Source of the DNA: Variovorax sp. PBS-H4
GTDB lineage: Bacteria > Pseudomonadota > Gammaproteobacteria > Burkholderiales > Burkholderiaceae_C
NCBI RefSeq assembly: GCF_901827205.1
Contig: NZ_LR594677.1
Location: 1 to 64,000 of the forward strand
Direction of reading: 5' to 3'
DNA: 64,000 bases
Shown here: positions 35,765 to 43,595 of the stretch, piece after piece
Layout of the letters: every line of letters begins with the position of its first letter
Position numbering within the stretch: the stretch's first letter is position 1
The notes under the pieces: model-generated
What the model was told of the DNA's origin: nothing
What the model saw: the letters and a program-made list of their open reading frames with translations, nothing else
The model's database searches: none
Translations under genes and position numbers: made by a program

Positions 35765-36903
35765 TTGTCGCTCTCCGTCAAGAGGTTGATCTTGCAGCGG
35801 CCGGCATCGACTTCATCATCGCCGCCGCCATCTTCGTAGCGGATGCGGATCAGGCCGGGCGTGGTCGGCCTACGATTCAGCAGGACAGCCGCCGCGCGCC
35901 CTTCGTACTCGACCAGCAACAGCGGCTTTTTCATGGCGTCCGGGTCGGATACGGCCTTGCCACGCGGCCAACTGGTCAACTCGCCCAGGTCGCCGGGTTC
36001 AGTGCCGCCCGCGCCCGTGTCGTCGCCATCGGTGCCGCCATCGGTGCCGGGGGTCGCCTTCGGCTTGGCCTTCGGCTCTGTGCCTTGCTTGTCGGTGCCG
36101 CCCTGATTGCCGCCCGAAATTTCGTCATGACGAAATTTTTCCGGGTCGCCGTCGCCGCCTTCGGTGCCAGCTCCAGCGCCGCCGCCCGTGTCGGTGCCGC
36201 CAGCGTCGGCAGGCGAGGGCAGGGGAGCGACTGGCTTCTTCTTGCCTTTCAGCACGTCGCCCAGGTCGGCCACGCTCCGGCGCGTGATGTCCTCGGCCGT
36301 GTCGCACCACTCCTGCACCTGCTCGGGGAACTTCTCGGCGAGTGCGCGCAGCTCGTAGAGAGTCTTCGGCGACGTGCAGCGGCCGGACGTATAGACGGCC
36401 TCGATGCAGGCGGGCGCTTCGACCAGTGCAAGCAGCTCGGTGATGGCGTTCGCCGGCTTGCCCAGGCGGCGGGCGACTTCTCCCTTCTTCACGCCTTCGT
36501 CCAGCTTGCGCTTGATGAACTTGGCGAGTTCCATCGGGCGCAGCGCGAAGCGTTTTTCGTTCGCGTTCACTTGGTCGAAGTCGTCAAAGTCTTCATCGAC
36601 AACCACGGGGATGTCTTCGACCTTGGCCCACTCCGAGCCGAGATAGCGCAGCTCGCCGTCGTTGATGATCCACTTGCCGGGCTTCGTCGGGTGCGGCTTC
36701 ACGGAAATGGGCAGCTTCACGCCCCGTTCCTTGATGTTCTGGCCGATTTCCTCGATTTCCTCCGGCTTCTTCTCGGTGCGCGGCTGGTTCGGATCGGGTT
36801 CGATGTCGGTCAGCTTGACGCGCATCGCCTTGCCGTCCGGCTGCGCGGCAGCGGGGCCGGCCGGGACGGGCTTTTCTTCCAGTGCGGACAGGTCAAGGGC
36901 CAT
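35761..36903 (-). CDS. korB: KorB/ParB-family global repressor and partition protein
   Basis: 380-aa ParB-family protein. The ParB N-terminal domain lies at about 28-130 (IEPDPNQPRTEKKPEEIEEI, NDGELRYLGSEWA) and the helix-turn-helix at about 140-165 (KKGEVARRLGKPANAITELL). A long Gly/Asp/Thr-rich linker (about 215-300) follows, and a compact C-terminal dimerisation domain ends it, as in KorB of RK2. With the overlapping incC it should form the backbone partition system. A perfect 22-bp palindrome is embedded in the linker-coding part (36117-36138). Confidence 0.9.
   Translation of the reverse strand: MALDLSALEEKPVPAGPAAAQPDGKAMRVKLTDIEPDPNQPRTEKKPEEIEEIGQNIKERGVKLPISVKPHPTKPGKWIINDGELRYLGSEWAKVEDIPVVVDEDFDDFDQVNANEKRFALRPMELAKFIKRKLDEGVKKGEVARRLGKPANAITELLALVEAPACIEAVYTSGRCTSPKTLYELRALAEKFPEQVQEWCDTAEDITRRSVADLGDVLKGKKKPVAPLPSPADAGGTDTGGGAGAGTEGGDGDPEKFRHDEISGGNQGGTDKQGTEPKAKPKATPGTDGGTDGDDTGAGGTEPGDLGELTSWPRGKAVSDPDAMKKPLLLVEYEGRAAAVLLNRRPTTPGLIRIRYEDGGGDDEVDAGRCKINLLTESDK
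36117..36138. promoter_or_regulatory. Perfect 22-bp palindrome inside korB, candidate KorB/ParB site
   Basis: AAATTTCGTC/ATGACGAAATTT forms a fully symmetric site within the korB coding sequence. Its 14-bp core TTCGTCATGACGAA recurs at 35091-35104 in the oriT region. Position inside a parB-type gene mirrors the seventh palindrome inside the first parB gene. Binding is inferred. Confidence 0.6.
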
Positions 36904-37697
36904 TACTCAACTCCCATTTGCGTGGCGATCTTGGAGAACACGGGGCGGATGTGCGCCCAGGCTTCGCGGGCGCTGCTCTTGCCGAGCTTCCAGACGGGCA
37001 GGCCAGCGGCTTGCGCTTCTGGAATGGCGGTCGTCTTCTTGATGGCGGCAAAGCCGGCACCGAGGGGAATCAGCAGCTTGGCGAAGGCGGCCGACAGGTC
37101 GCGCAGGTTCTCGCGCTGGAAGGGGGTCGGCTCCACGATGTTGGGAAGGATGCCGATCAGCTCCAGCTTCTTGTTGATGGTCGCCTTGATCTTGCGAATC
37201 CCGATGTTGTCGTGATTCAGCAAGTCGCCGATGCCGTCGATGGCTTCCTGGTTGAGCTGGAGCGGAGACAGCACGAAGTCGCCGACGACGAGGCTCGCCA
37301 GTTGGCGAATGTCCGGGTTCGGGTTGGTGTCGATGACGCACACATCGAAGCGGTCGGCAATGTCGGCCAGGAACGTGTAAAGGTTCGTGGCGAACTTGTT
37401 GTGCTCGGCGGCCTGCTTCTCCATCTTGATAAGCTCGGCATCGCCGGGCACCAAGACAAAATCAGCGTGCTCGATGCTCGCGGCGTCGGTCTTCGAGGTC
37501 AGAAGGCGGCTGCTGGTGATGGCGGACACGGTGGCGAGGCCGCCCGTGCGGATGGCTTTCGACGTGTTGCGTTGGTGGTCGAAGTCGATCACGAGGACGC
37601 GCTTTTTCAGCACGTCGGCGAGGTAGTAGGCGAACTGGACGGCGACGGCCGACTTGCCGACTCCGCCTTTCTGGTTCGCAAGAACTAGCGTTTTCAT
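36903..37697 (-). CDS. incC: IncC/ParA-type partition ATPase
   Basis: 264-aa ParA-superfamily ATPase. The deviant Walker A (KGGVGKSAVAVQ) lies at 10-21, the A' motif VLVIDFDHQRNTSK at 34-47 and Walker B (DVCVIDTNPNPD) at 117-128. No N-terminal DNA-binding domain, unlike the ParA at 1-1158. Stop and korB start overlap (TAATG). Partition of the conjugative backbone is the expected role, with KorB as its partner. Confidence 0.9.
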   Translation of the reverse strand: MKTLVLANQKGGVGKSAVAVQFAYYLADVLKKRVLVIDFDHQRNTSKAIRTGGLATVSAITSSRLLTSKTDAASIEHADFVLVPGDAELIKMEKQAAEHNKFATNLYTFLADIADRFDVCVIDTNPNPDIRQLASLVVGDFVLSPLQLNQEAIDGIGDLLNHDNIGIRKIKATINKKLELIGILPNIVEPTPFQRENLRDLSAAFAKLLIPLGAGFAAIKKTTAIPEAQAAGLPVWKLGKSSAREAWAHIRPVFSKIATQMGVE

Positions 37698-37703
37698 GCC
37701 CGG

Positions 37704-38093
37704 TTACTCCTTCAAGAAATTGCGGACGGTTGTCACTGAGGTTTCAATGCCTTGTTCGCGCAGGAATGCGACGATCTGGCGGATCGTGTAGCCCTTGTCC
37801 CGTAGGGTTCGCATGTCCTGGTCGAACGGCTCCAAGACGGTGGCGGCCAGCTTGGGCTTCTCGCGTGCCATGAACGCATCGACGCGCTGCTTCTCGGCCT
37901 TCGCCATGAAGCGGTTGCGAACGACGTTCGCCTGCTGCCTGGACATTTCGTGCGCCGCTGCCGCATCGGACAGCGGCACACCTTCGACCAGTAGGGCACG
38001 CGCTACACCCAAGGAACGCTCCGACCACTTGCTACACGTCGCAGCGACGCGGGCGAACTCCGCTTCGCTCATCCTTGGGGTGGCGGCCGTCAT
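37704..38093 (-). CDS. korA: KorA/TrbA-like small transcriptional repressor
   Basis: 129 aa. A helix-turn-helix lies at about 44-65 (VPLSDAAAAHEMSRQQANVVRN), as in KorA/TrbA proteins. A second helical region follows (IRQIVAFLREQGIETSVTTV, about 105-124) that could itself be a DNA-binding or dimerisation unit. It starts immediately after the ssb stop and ends 6 bp before incC. It is the best candidate for the regulator of the six 19-bp palindromes found upstream of backbone operons, but this is untested. Confidence 0.75.
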   Translation of the reverse strand: MTAATPRMSEAEFARVAATCSKWSERSLGVARALLVEGVPLSDAAAAHEMSRQQANVVRNRFMAKAEKQRVDAFMAREKPKLAATVLEPFDQDMRTLRDKGYTIRQIVAFLREQGIETSVTTVRNFLKE

Positions 38094-38450
38094 TCATTGG
38101 CCCGCCCGGAACTGTTCGCGCTTCTCCTTGCCCGGAGCGCCGAAAGTGAAGTCCTCCACCACGAAGTTGTAGCCGTACACGTCCTCGCCATCCTTCTGGA
38201 AGTTGTTGTTCTCGATGCGGTAGTCAACGATCAGTTGATCGCCCTTCATCGCGTTCTTGGCGATGGCCTCGGCCTTGGCCCGGAAGGCGGTGAACTGGAT
38301 CGACACCGAGCGTTCGCGCGCCTCGCCGGTTTCCTTGTCCTTGCCGGCGTATTCGTTGGAAATGAGGGTGAAGCGTGCGACGGCGCGATCACCGTTGCCG
38401 CTGACGACAACGGCCTTGGCGAGATTGCCCACGAAGACGTTCTTCTGCAT
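38094..38450 (-). CDS. ssb: Single-stranded DNA-binding protein
   Basis: 118-aa OB-fold protein that would protect transferred or replicating single strands. The start at 38450 is set by AGGAGA and by the family N-terminus (MQKNVFVGNLAKAVVVSGNG). Shorter than chromosomal SSB and lacking the acidic C-terminal tip. First gene of the operon ssb-korA-incC-korB-DUF192. Confidence 0.88.
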   Translation of the reverse strand: MQKNVFVGNLAKAVVVSGNGDRAVARFTLISNEYAGKDKETGEARERSVSIQFTAFRAKAEAIAKNAMKGDQLIVDYRIENNNFQKDGEDVYGYNFVVEDFTFGAPGKEKREQFRAGQ

Positions 38451-38493
38451 GTCGGTTTCTCCTGGTTGAACGGCCGAAGGTGGCCGTGCTCGA

Positions 38494-38523
38494 AGTATAA
38501 CACCGAGAAAACAGGAAATGCAA
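38494..38523 (-). promoter_or_regulatory. Promoter of the ssb-kor operon
   Basis: On the minus strand, TTGCAT (38523-38518) and TATACT (38499-38494) are separated by 18 bp, 44 bp upstream of the ssb start. A good sigma-70-like match. None of the 19-bp palindromes overlaps it. Confidence 0.65.
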
Positions 38524-38879
38524 CAGGTAGAAAACAACAAGAAAACAACAAGAAACGCGAGCGGCACGCCATCGCACTAGGAAAAACAGCGGTTTCATGC
38601 ACTCTGACGAAAGCCAGAAAACGAGCGCAGCGCAAAAGGCCGTAAAAGGCCGCCAGAAGGCCGAAGGCGCGGGCGTGTGGGGTAGGGCCACCCAGGGCGA
38701 GAACGTGCGTAGGCGGCCCGTCTGCGCGCGCAGGCGATGGTTCAAAGGGGGAAGGGTAGGGTAGGGGGTTCAAGCGTCGAAGACGCCTTTCTCCCCGAAG
38801 GGCCGCAGGCCCGCGCGAGGGGAGGTGTGTGATCCGCTCGGCCCGCAGCTCGGCCGGAATGTCCACAATTCCGGGCGCT

Positions 38880-39180
38880 CCCACTACAGGCAATAAATAT
38901 TTATAGGAAAGAAAAACCTACAGGCAAAAGCTATAGGGGGATGGGTGCGCGAACGCTCGCAAAGCCTTGTCCTGTAAGGCTTTCCGGCCATCCTGGCCGC
39001 GCCGTCTCAAGACAGTTTCAGCGTAGCGGCAAGACAGTTTCAGCGCAGGGCGCAAGATAGATTCATCGCGCCGTTCTGTGGATTGGATACGCAAGCCCTT
39101 GATTCGGCTGGCCTTCTTAGGCAAGACAAGTTCATCGTGGATAACTTCGGCCATCAACAGGCTTATCCACAAGCCAGCCG
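38880..39180. other. oriV: Candidate vegetative origin (oriV): iterons, DnaA boxes, AT-rich tract
   Basis: Direct repeats of CAAGAYAGWTTCAKCG start at 39008, 39030 and 39053, a spacing of 22-23 bp (two helix turns), with a weaker fourth copy at 39122. A perfect DnaA box TTATCCACA lies at 39163-39171 and an inverted near-match at 39138-39146. An AT-rich tract (38890-38912, AATAAATATTTATA) lies on the other side. The region is non-coding, between ssb and the primase gene. The combination is what a plasmid origin looks like; RepA (46119-47330) would be the initiator. Confidence 0.7.
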
Positions 39181-39183
39181 AGG

Positions 39184-40170
39184 CTAGGGCCGGTTCTGCG
39201 CGCGATCCTGGGCGAGTGACAGCAGCGCGTCGGCCACGTCGGCATAGTCTGCGCCCTGGGCTTTCAGCTCGTGCCAGATTTCGGCCTTGCCGGCCGTCCT
39301 GGTCACGTAGTCGGCCACGGCCGCGCCCTTGCGGCCGTCGATTCCTGGGCTGTGCTGCGCGATGGCGTCGGCCACGTCCTGGAAGGCGTAGCCCTTGCGG
39401 AACATGGCGACGGCGGCCATCCAGTCGGCCCGGCTGGCGTCGAAGTCGCCGCCGAACTGCGTTTTCAGGCTGTGCCATAGGCTGCGATACCACTCGGCCA
39501 GCTCTTGGGCCGTCTGCGGCGTCCTGGTCGCGGCCTGGGGCATGTTGCGGGCCTCCCGCTGGACGTGCGCGGCCATGCTGCGGGCTTGCTCGCGCTCGCG
39601 CTCGATCACGCCTCGCGCGATCTGCACCAGCTCGGCCGCGCCACTGGCCGGGCGGCCGTTGTAGCTGTCCAGCAGTACGAACGGCGAACGGCCCGCCGCG
39701 TCGATGTGTTCGGGCTTGCGGTTGGTGAAGCCGGCCAGCCGGCCGTAGTGCGCCGAGTCGGCGCTATTCGGGTCGCCGCCGTACTCGCGCGCAAGATGGC
39801 GGGCCACCTCGCGCCGCACGTCGGCCGGCATGTCGTCGTCCAGCTTGATCCACGCCTGATAGTTGCCCGGACTGGTCTGCACGGTGACGGCGGCAGGGTA
39901 GGGGCCGGCCTGGAGCCGGGCCAGCGTGCCCATGCTCAAGTCGTCCACCAGAATGAGCCGGCTCGGCGCGGAGCGCGCCGGGCGAACGTAGATGTCGCAG
40001 CCCTTGAAGTTCTCGCGCTTGAGCCAGTCCAGCGACTTCATGATGTCGGCCTCGCTCCACTCCCGATTGAGCATGCCGCGCTCTGCGTGGCGAATGCCGA
40101 CTTCGTACAGGCTCGCACCCATGCCCTTGAGCTGGCGGGATACGGCGGCGCGGGTTCGGTCGTGCTGCAT
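39184..40170 (-). CDS. RepB-type DNA primase
   Basis: 328-aa primase related to the RepB' primase of IncQ plasmids. The archaeo-eukaryotic primase-like domain covers about 1-170 (KGCDIYVRP, LILVDDLS with acidic metal ligands, QTSPGNYQAWIKL, NSADSAHYGRLAGFTNRKP). A helical C-terminal part follows. It probably primes the single strand after conjugation or at oriV, which adjoins its 3' end. Upstream of its start are three of the 40-bp GGTGAC elements. Confidence 0.88.
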   Translation of the reverse strand: MQHDRTRAAVSRQLKGMGASLYEVGIRHAERGMLNREWSEADIMKSLDWLKRENFKGCDIYVRPARSAPSRLILVDDLSMGTLARLQAGPYPAAVTVQTSPGNYQAWIKLDDDMPADVRREVARHLAREYGGDPNSADSAHYGRLAGFTNRKPEHIDAAGRSPFVLLDSYNGRPASGAAELVQIARGVIEREREQARSMAAHVQREARNMPQAATRTPQTAQELAEWYRSLWHSLKTQFGGDFDASRADWMAAVAMFRKGYAFQDVADAIAQHSPGIDGRKGAAVADYVTRTAGKAEIWHELKAQGADYADVADALLSLAQDRAQNRP

Positions 40171-40186
40171 GCTGTTCTCCTTCGTT

Positions 40187-40341
40187 GGTGACGCCGGCGA
40201 GCTGGCCAGCTCGATGCGCTGTCACCACTACGGCGGGGCCATTGGTGACAAAGTTGGCCAACCTGGTGGATCTTCCTGTCACCACGCGGCCGGGTTCGAT
40301 TGGTGACGCGGCCGCCCGGGCCTGGCCGCGATCGCGTCACC
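40187..40341. repeat. Three 40-bp GGTGAC-N28-GTCACC elements in tandem
   Basis: Members at 40187-40226, 40244-40283 and 40302-40341, separated by 17 and 18 bp, so their starts repeat every 57-58 bp. Inner cores are CGAGCTGGCCAGCTCG, the CCAACCTGG type and CCGGGCCTGG type. They fill the space between the kfrA stop and the primase start and probably carry the primase promoter or its control. Confidence 0.88.
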
Positions 40342-40352
40342 AATGGCGAAGG

Positions 40353-41324
40353 TCAAGCCTTCGGCGGGCGCTTCGACTGCGCTGCGGGCTTCAAGGCGGC
40401 CAGCAGGGCGGCGTTCTGCGTCTTGACGGCCTCCAGCTCGCCGCGCAGCTTCGCCGCGTCCTCGCGGGCCGTGGCGGCGGCATCGCGGGCTTTGTCGCGC
40501 TCGCTCTCGGCCTTGGTCATGCGTTCGGCGCTGCGGTGAACTTCTTCGGCCGCGCGCTTGCGTTGCTCGGCGTGTTGCTCGGCCTCGGCGGTCATCTTCG
40601 CGCGCAGGCCGGCCAGCTCGGCATTGCCGGCCGCCAGTTGGCGCAGGGCGTCGTCGCGCTCGCCTTCGGCTTCCTCGGCGCGCACGTCGGCTTGATCGCG
40701 GCGGGCCTTGGCCTCGTCGCGTTCTTGGCGCAAGCGGTCGGCGTCCTGGTGCGCTCGATCCAGCTCGGCGCGTAGCTCGGCCGCCCGGTGCTCCGTCTCC
40801 TGGGCCTTCTGCTCGGCCAGGGTGGCGCGGCGCTGGCTGTCTTCGTGCTGCGTGCGCAGCTCGGCCAGCTCGCCGGCTTGCTTATGCTGCTGCTCGATGG
40901 CGGCGGCGGCCTGGGCTTCCAGCTCGACAATGCGGGCCTGGGCGGCTTCCAGCTCTCCCGTCTGCGCCTCGAAGGCGGCCGACTGCTGCGCCGATAGCTC
41001 GGTGAGGTCGGTTTTCTCGGCCTCGAAGGCGGCCCGCGCGGCCTCTAGCGATTCGTTCGCCAGTTGCTGCGCCGTCTCCCAAAGGCTTTGCCCGGCTGTC
41101 TGCAAGACGCCGTGCAGCTCTGCCGGCAGCGGCTCGCGGACGGCCTGCACTTGCTTGCGCTGCTTGGCGCGCCATTCCTTCATGGCCTCGACCACGTTGT
41201 TCATGCCGGCGCGGCTGAGTTGGCGAACGGCTTCGACGTTCGGGAACTCGCCGTTCGGGCTGGCCGCGTGCAGTTCATCGGCGGCGGCAAAGATGCGTTC
41301 TTTGATTTCCTGGTTCAGTGCCAT
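40353..41324 (-). CDS. kfrA: KfrA-like DNA-binding coiled-coil protein
   Basis: 323 aa. An N-terminal KfrA-type DNA-binding domain (about 1-60, GEFPNVEAVRQLSRAGMNNV) is followed by a very long alpha-helical coiled-coil (about 75-305) rich in Ala, Glu, Gln and Arg, and a basic tail. KfrA of RK2 is an autorepressor and partition accessory protein. The palindrome at 41354-41378 in front of the gene fits autoregulation. Confidence 0.88.
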   Translation of the reverse strand: MALNQEIKERIFAAADELHAASPNGEFPNVEAVRQLSRAGMNNVVEAMKEWRAKQRKQVQAVREPLPAELHGVLQTAGQSLWETAQQLANESLEAARAAFEAEKTDLTELSAQQSAAFEAQTGELEAAQARIVELEAQAAAAIEQQHKQAGELAELRTQHEDSQRRATLAEQKAQETEHRAAELRAELDRAHQDADRLRQERDEAKARRDQADVRAEEAEGERDDALRQLAAGNAELAGLRAKMTAEAEQHAEQRKRAAEEVHRSAERMTKAESERDKARDAAATAREDAAKLRGELEAVKTQNAALLAALKPAAQSKRPPKA

Positions 41325-41353
41325 GACTCGGCGCTCCTTTCGTCGTTGTAGTC

Positions 41354-41378
41354 GTAATAATACTATTACTATTATTAC
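41354..41378. promoter_or_regulatory. Palindromic operator upstream of kfrA
   Basis: GTAATAATA-N7-TATTATTAC, a perfect inverted repeat 30 bp upstream of the kfrA start in otherwise GC-rich DNA. KfrA proteins bind their own promoter region, so this is the likely site. Confidence 0.65.
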
Positions 41379-41424
41379 CGCGCAAGGGGTAAAAATGGCC
41401 GGGGGTTGCCCGGCCGGTGGGGGG

Positions 41425-41718
41425 TCAGTGCTCGGCCCGCAGGGCGCGCACCATCGACACCAGCCGGCCAGCTTCTGCGCGCCCCTCGGTCGTCCGGGCG
41501 AAGCCTCGGCCGTTCACGAGGACGCGGACACGGTGCAGCAGGTCATAGGTCTGTGCCGCCTGCGTGGTGTTGGTCGTCATCCATTCGAGCGCCATCGCTC
41601 CGGCGATCAGGTCATCGACCTGGAAGGGCAGGCCGGCCGCGACGGCATCGAGCGCGGACGCGGCGGCGTCCAGCGCCTTGGCGGTGAATCCATCGGGCAG
41701 GGTCATGGTGGTGGTCAT
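41425..41718 (-). CDS. Small hypothetical protein
   Basis: 97 aa, mostly helical, no recognised domain (ALDAAASALDAVAAGLPFQV, then HRVRVLVNGRGFARTTEGRA). It follows the 131-aa gene by 24 bp and is the last gene of a three-gene unit that begins at 42324 behind a 19-bp palindrome. Confidence 0.65.
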   Translation of the reverse strand: MTTTMTLPDGFTAKALDAAASALDAVAAGLPFQVDDLIAGAMALEWMTTNTTQAAQTYDLLHRVRVLVNGRGFARTTEGRAEAGRLVSMVRALRAEH

Positions 41719-41742
41719 GGGTCGTTGCCTCCGTGGCGGGGG

Positions 41743-42138
41743 TTAGCGTTTGCTGGTGAGGTAGCGGCGGGCGTCTTGCAGCGTGCCGGCGACGTGGTGG
41801 ACGCGGCCCGACAGGCTGGACAGGCGGGCGGCCAGCTCGTCGTACTCCTTGGCCCGAGCGATGCCGGCGCGGGCTTCGGCAATCTTGGCCGCATCGCATC
41901 CGATGTAGTCGCGGCGGCGCGGCTCTCCGTGCTTCTGCGGATACAGCAGATAGAAGTATTTCGGCTCGTCGTTCGCGTCCTTGCGCCAGTGCTCGCTTGC
42001 GTACACAAGGCCGGCTTTTTTCAGCTCGGCCATGCGAGCGGACACGGCGGCAATGTCCGCTTCCAATCCCTCGATAAGTGCGGGCAGCTCTCCGGCCAGC
42101 TTCATCAGCTCGGCGGTGTGCGCCTTCTTCGTTGCCAT
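41743..42138 (-). CDS. Hypothetical coiled-coil protein
   Basis: 131 aa with two helical, coiled-coil-like regions (about 8-42 and 85-125) around a more compact centre (HWRKDANDEPKYFYLLYPQK). It starts 3 bp after the stop of the small membrane protein gene, so it is in the same operon. Function unknown. Confidence 0.65.
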   Translation of the reverse strand: MATKKAHTAELMKLAGELPALIEGLEADIAAVSARMAELKKAGLVYASEHWRKDANDEPKYFYLLYPQKHGEPRRRDYIGCDAAKIAEARAGIARAKEYDELAARLSSLSGRVHHVAGTLQDARRYLTSKR

Positions 42139-42141
42139 TGT

Positions 42142-42324
42142 TCAACCTCCGAAAATGGCCGCCTTGGCAGCGGCGAGAATCACCGCCAGGGCGGTGGTGC
42201 CGACCATCGAAACGGCGACGGTCAGGGCGAAAAACTGGACATAGACAAGGCCAGCTCCAACCGCCATGACGCCGCGCAGGATTGCGGTTGCAGTCTTCAC
42301 GATCAGGTCGTCGATGATTCGCAT
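42142..42324 (-). CDS. Small membrane protein
   Basis: 60 aa with one or two transmembrane helices (TAILRGVMAVGAGLVYVQFF and LTVAVSMVGTTALAVILAAA). First gene after the 19-bp palindrome at 42389-42407, with AGGAGGATGAC upstream. No family recognised. Possibly surface exclusion or a transfer accessory, but nothing proves it. Confidence 0.65.
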   Translation of the reverse strand: MRIIDDLIVKTATAILRGVMAVGAGLVYVQFFALTVAVSMVGTTALAVILAAAKAAIFGG

Positions 42325-42388
42325 GTCATCCTCCTTTCAGGATGGGAAGGCCGGGCTCCCGGCCTTCCTATTGGACACTGCGCCTAGT

Positions 42389-42407
42389 CCAAAATATACC
42401 AGATTGG
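42389..42407. promoter_or_regulatory. 19-bp palindromic operator, site a
   Basis: CCAAAATATACCAGATTGG, 65 bp upstream of the small membrane protein gene (minus strand). It contains a -10-like TATATT on the minus strand. One of six related sites. Confidence 0.7.
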
Positions 42408-42410
42408 CTA

Positions 42411-43217
42411 TTACACGTCACCAACTTTGGTAAGCGCATTCAGGGCTTTTTTCACTTCCTGGCCGGCCCAAATGCCGGCGTTGTTCAGTTGGCGAACCCA
42501 GGCACCACGGGACGGCGACCACTTGAAGGCGTGGCGCTTCAACAGGGCGCGCGTGGCCTCGTCGGGCTTGCCGGGGAACACGAACATGACGCGGTTTTCC
42601 TCGGTGTCCTCGCGGTAGGTGTAGCCCTCGGCCTCCTGCTCTACATCGACACGCTGGCGGCGCTTCTCCAGCTCGGCGATGCGGCCAGCGATGCGGCGGG
42701 CGTTCGCGTTGTTGTTGCTCAAGGCGTAGGACGGGAAGCCGACGCGGCCCGCGAAGTCCGGTTTCAGCAGCTCGGCCGCCTGGGCCTCGGTCAAACCCTG
42801 GGCCACCAGTGCGGCAATGCGTGTTTCCTCGGTCTTGTGGGTGCGAATGGCCTTGTTCGCGGCCTTCATGCGCTCCTGGGCCTGCTCGACGTTCGCCAGC
42901 TCGGCGCGCAGCTTCTCGATGGCGTCCGGGTCGTCACTCGAAATGCCGCCAGTGCCCACGCTCGCCGCTTTCTGCTCGTAGTGCTTGGCCTTGTCTTGCA
43001 GGGCGAAGGCTTTGCCATAGGTGGTATGGATGCGGTCACGATAGTTGCGGTCGCGCGTCTCGCTGTGATGGCCGACAAGGATCGGCTGGCCGAAGGGGAT
43101 CGCCTGGGCCATGTCTCGGGCGCGGTTGTAGGTGCTCGCGCTCTCGGCGCTGGCCTGCTCGGCGCGTTCCTCGTAACGGGCCTTGCGGGCGGCTTGCTTC
43201 TGTTCGTATGCGTTCAT
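42411..43217 (-). CDS. DUF3560-domain protein
   Basis: 268 aa from the ATG at 43217 (ribosome site AGGAGC). The N-terminal half contains the DUF3560 signature (IPFGQPILVGHHSETRDRNY, about 41-60). The middle is a coiled-coil, and the C-terminal part resembles a small fold with FVFPGKPDEATRALLKRHAF. DUF3560 proteins are common on conjugative plasmids, often near antirestriction or partition genes; function unknown. Second gene of the unit starting at 43595. Confidence 0.8.
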   Translation of the reverse strand: MNAYEQKQAARKARYEERAEQASAESASTYNRARDMAQAIPFGQPILVGHHSETRDRNYRDRIHTTYGKAFALQDKAKHYEQKAASVGTGGISSDDPDAIEKLRAELANVEQAQERMKAANKAIRTHKTEETRIAALVAQGLTEAQAAELLKPDFAGRVGFPSYALSNNNANARRIAGRIAELEKRRQRVDVEQEAEGYTYREDTEENRVMFVFPGKPDEATRALLKRHAFKWSPSRGAWVRQLNNAGIWAGQEVKKALNALTKVGDV

Positions 43218-43277
43218 GGTCTTTGCTCCTGGTAGTTGAGAAGGGGAGCGCCCCGCCTGGGGCACTCCGGGAAGTTG

Positions 43278-43595
43278 TCAGGCGTTGCGCTTGGCTGCGT
43301 CGATCTGCTCCAGCGTCCAGCGGCTGCGGGCTTCGCCTTCGAGGCTGCACGCGGCGAAATAGGCCCGGCTGCGCAGTTCCTCGGCTTTGCGGGTCAGCTC
43401 GGCCGCCTCGGCCATCAGCTCGGCGATGTCGTCACGCTTGGCCTGAAGCCCCGTCGCTTCCACGCCCGGCAGCACGTCCACCCACGCCATTACCTTGTTT
43501 TTCATCGGCTTCATTCCCCCGGTTTTCTGCTGTTCAACCTCTGCTCTGCTAGATGCTTGAGCCGGCTTTTCAAACTGAACTTGTTGGTGAGTCAT
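43278..43595 (-). CDS. Hypothetical protein sharing a duplicated 5' region
   Basis: 105 aa. The first ~25 codons (MTHQQVQFEKPAQ...) and about 550 bp upstream are the same as at 51386 and beyond; after that the two proteins diverge completely. The remainder is helical (AELMAEAAELTRKAEELRSR). A good AGGAGA lies before the start. The shared N-terminus probably reflects duplication of the promoter region together with the beginning of the gene. Confidence 0.7.
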   Translation of the reverse strand: MTHQQVQFEKPAQASSRAEVEQQKTGGMKPMKNKVMAWVDVLPGVEATGLQAKRDDIAELMAEAAELTRKAEELRSRAYFAACSLEGEARSRWTLEQIDAAKRNA

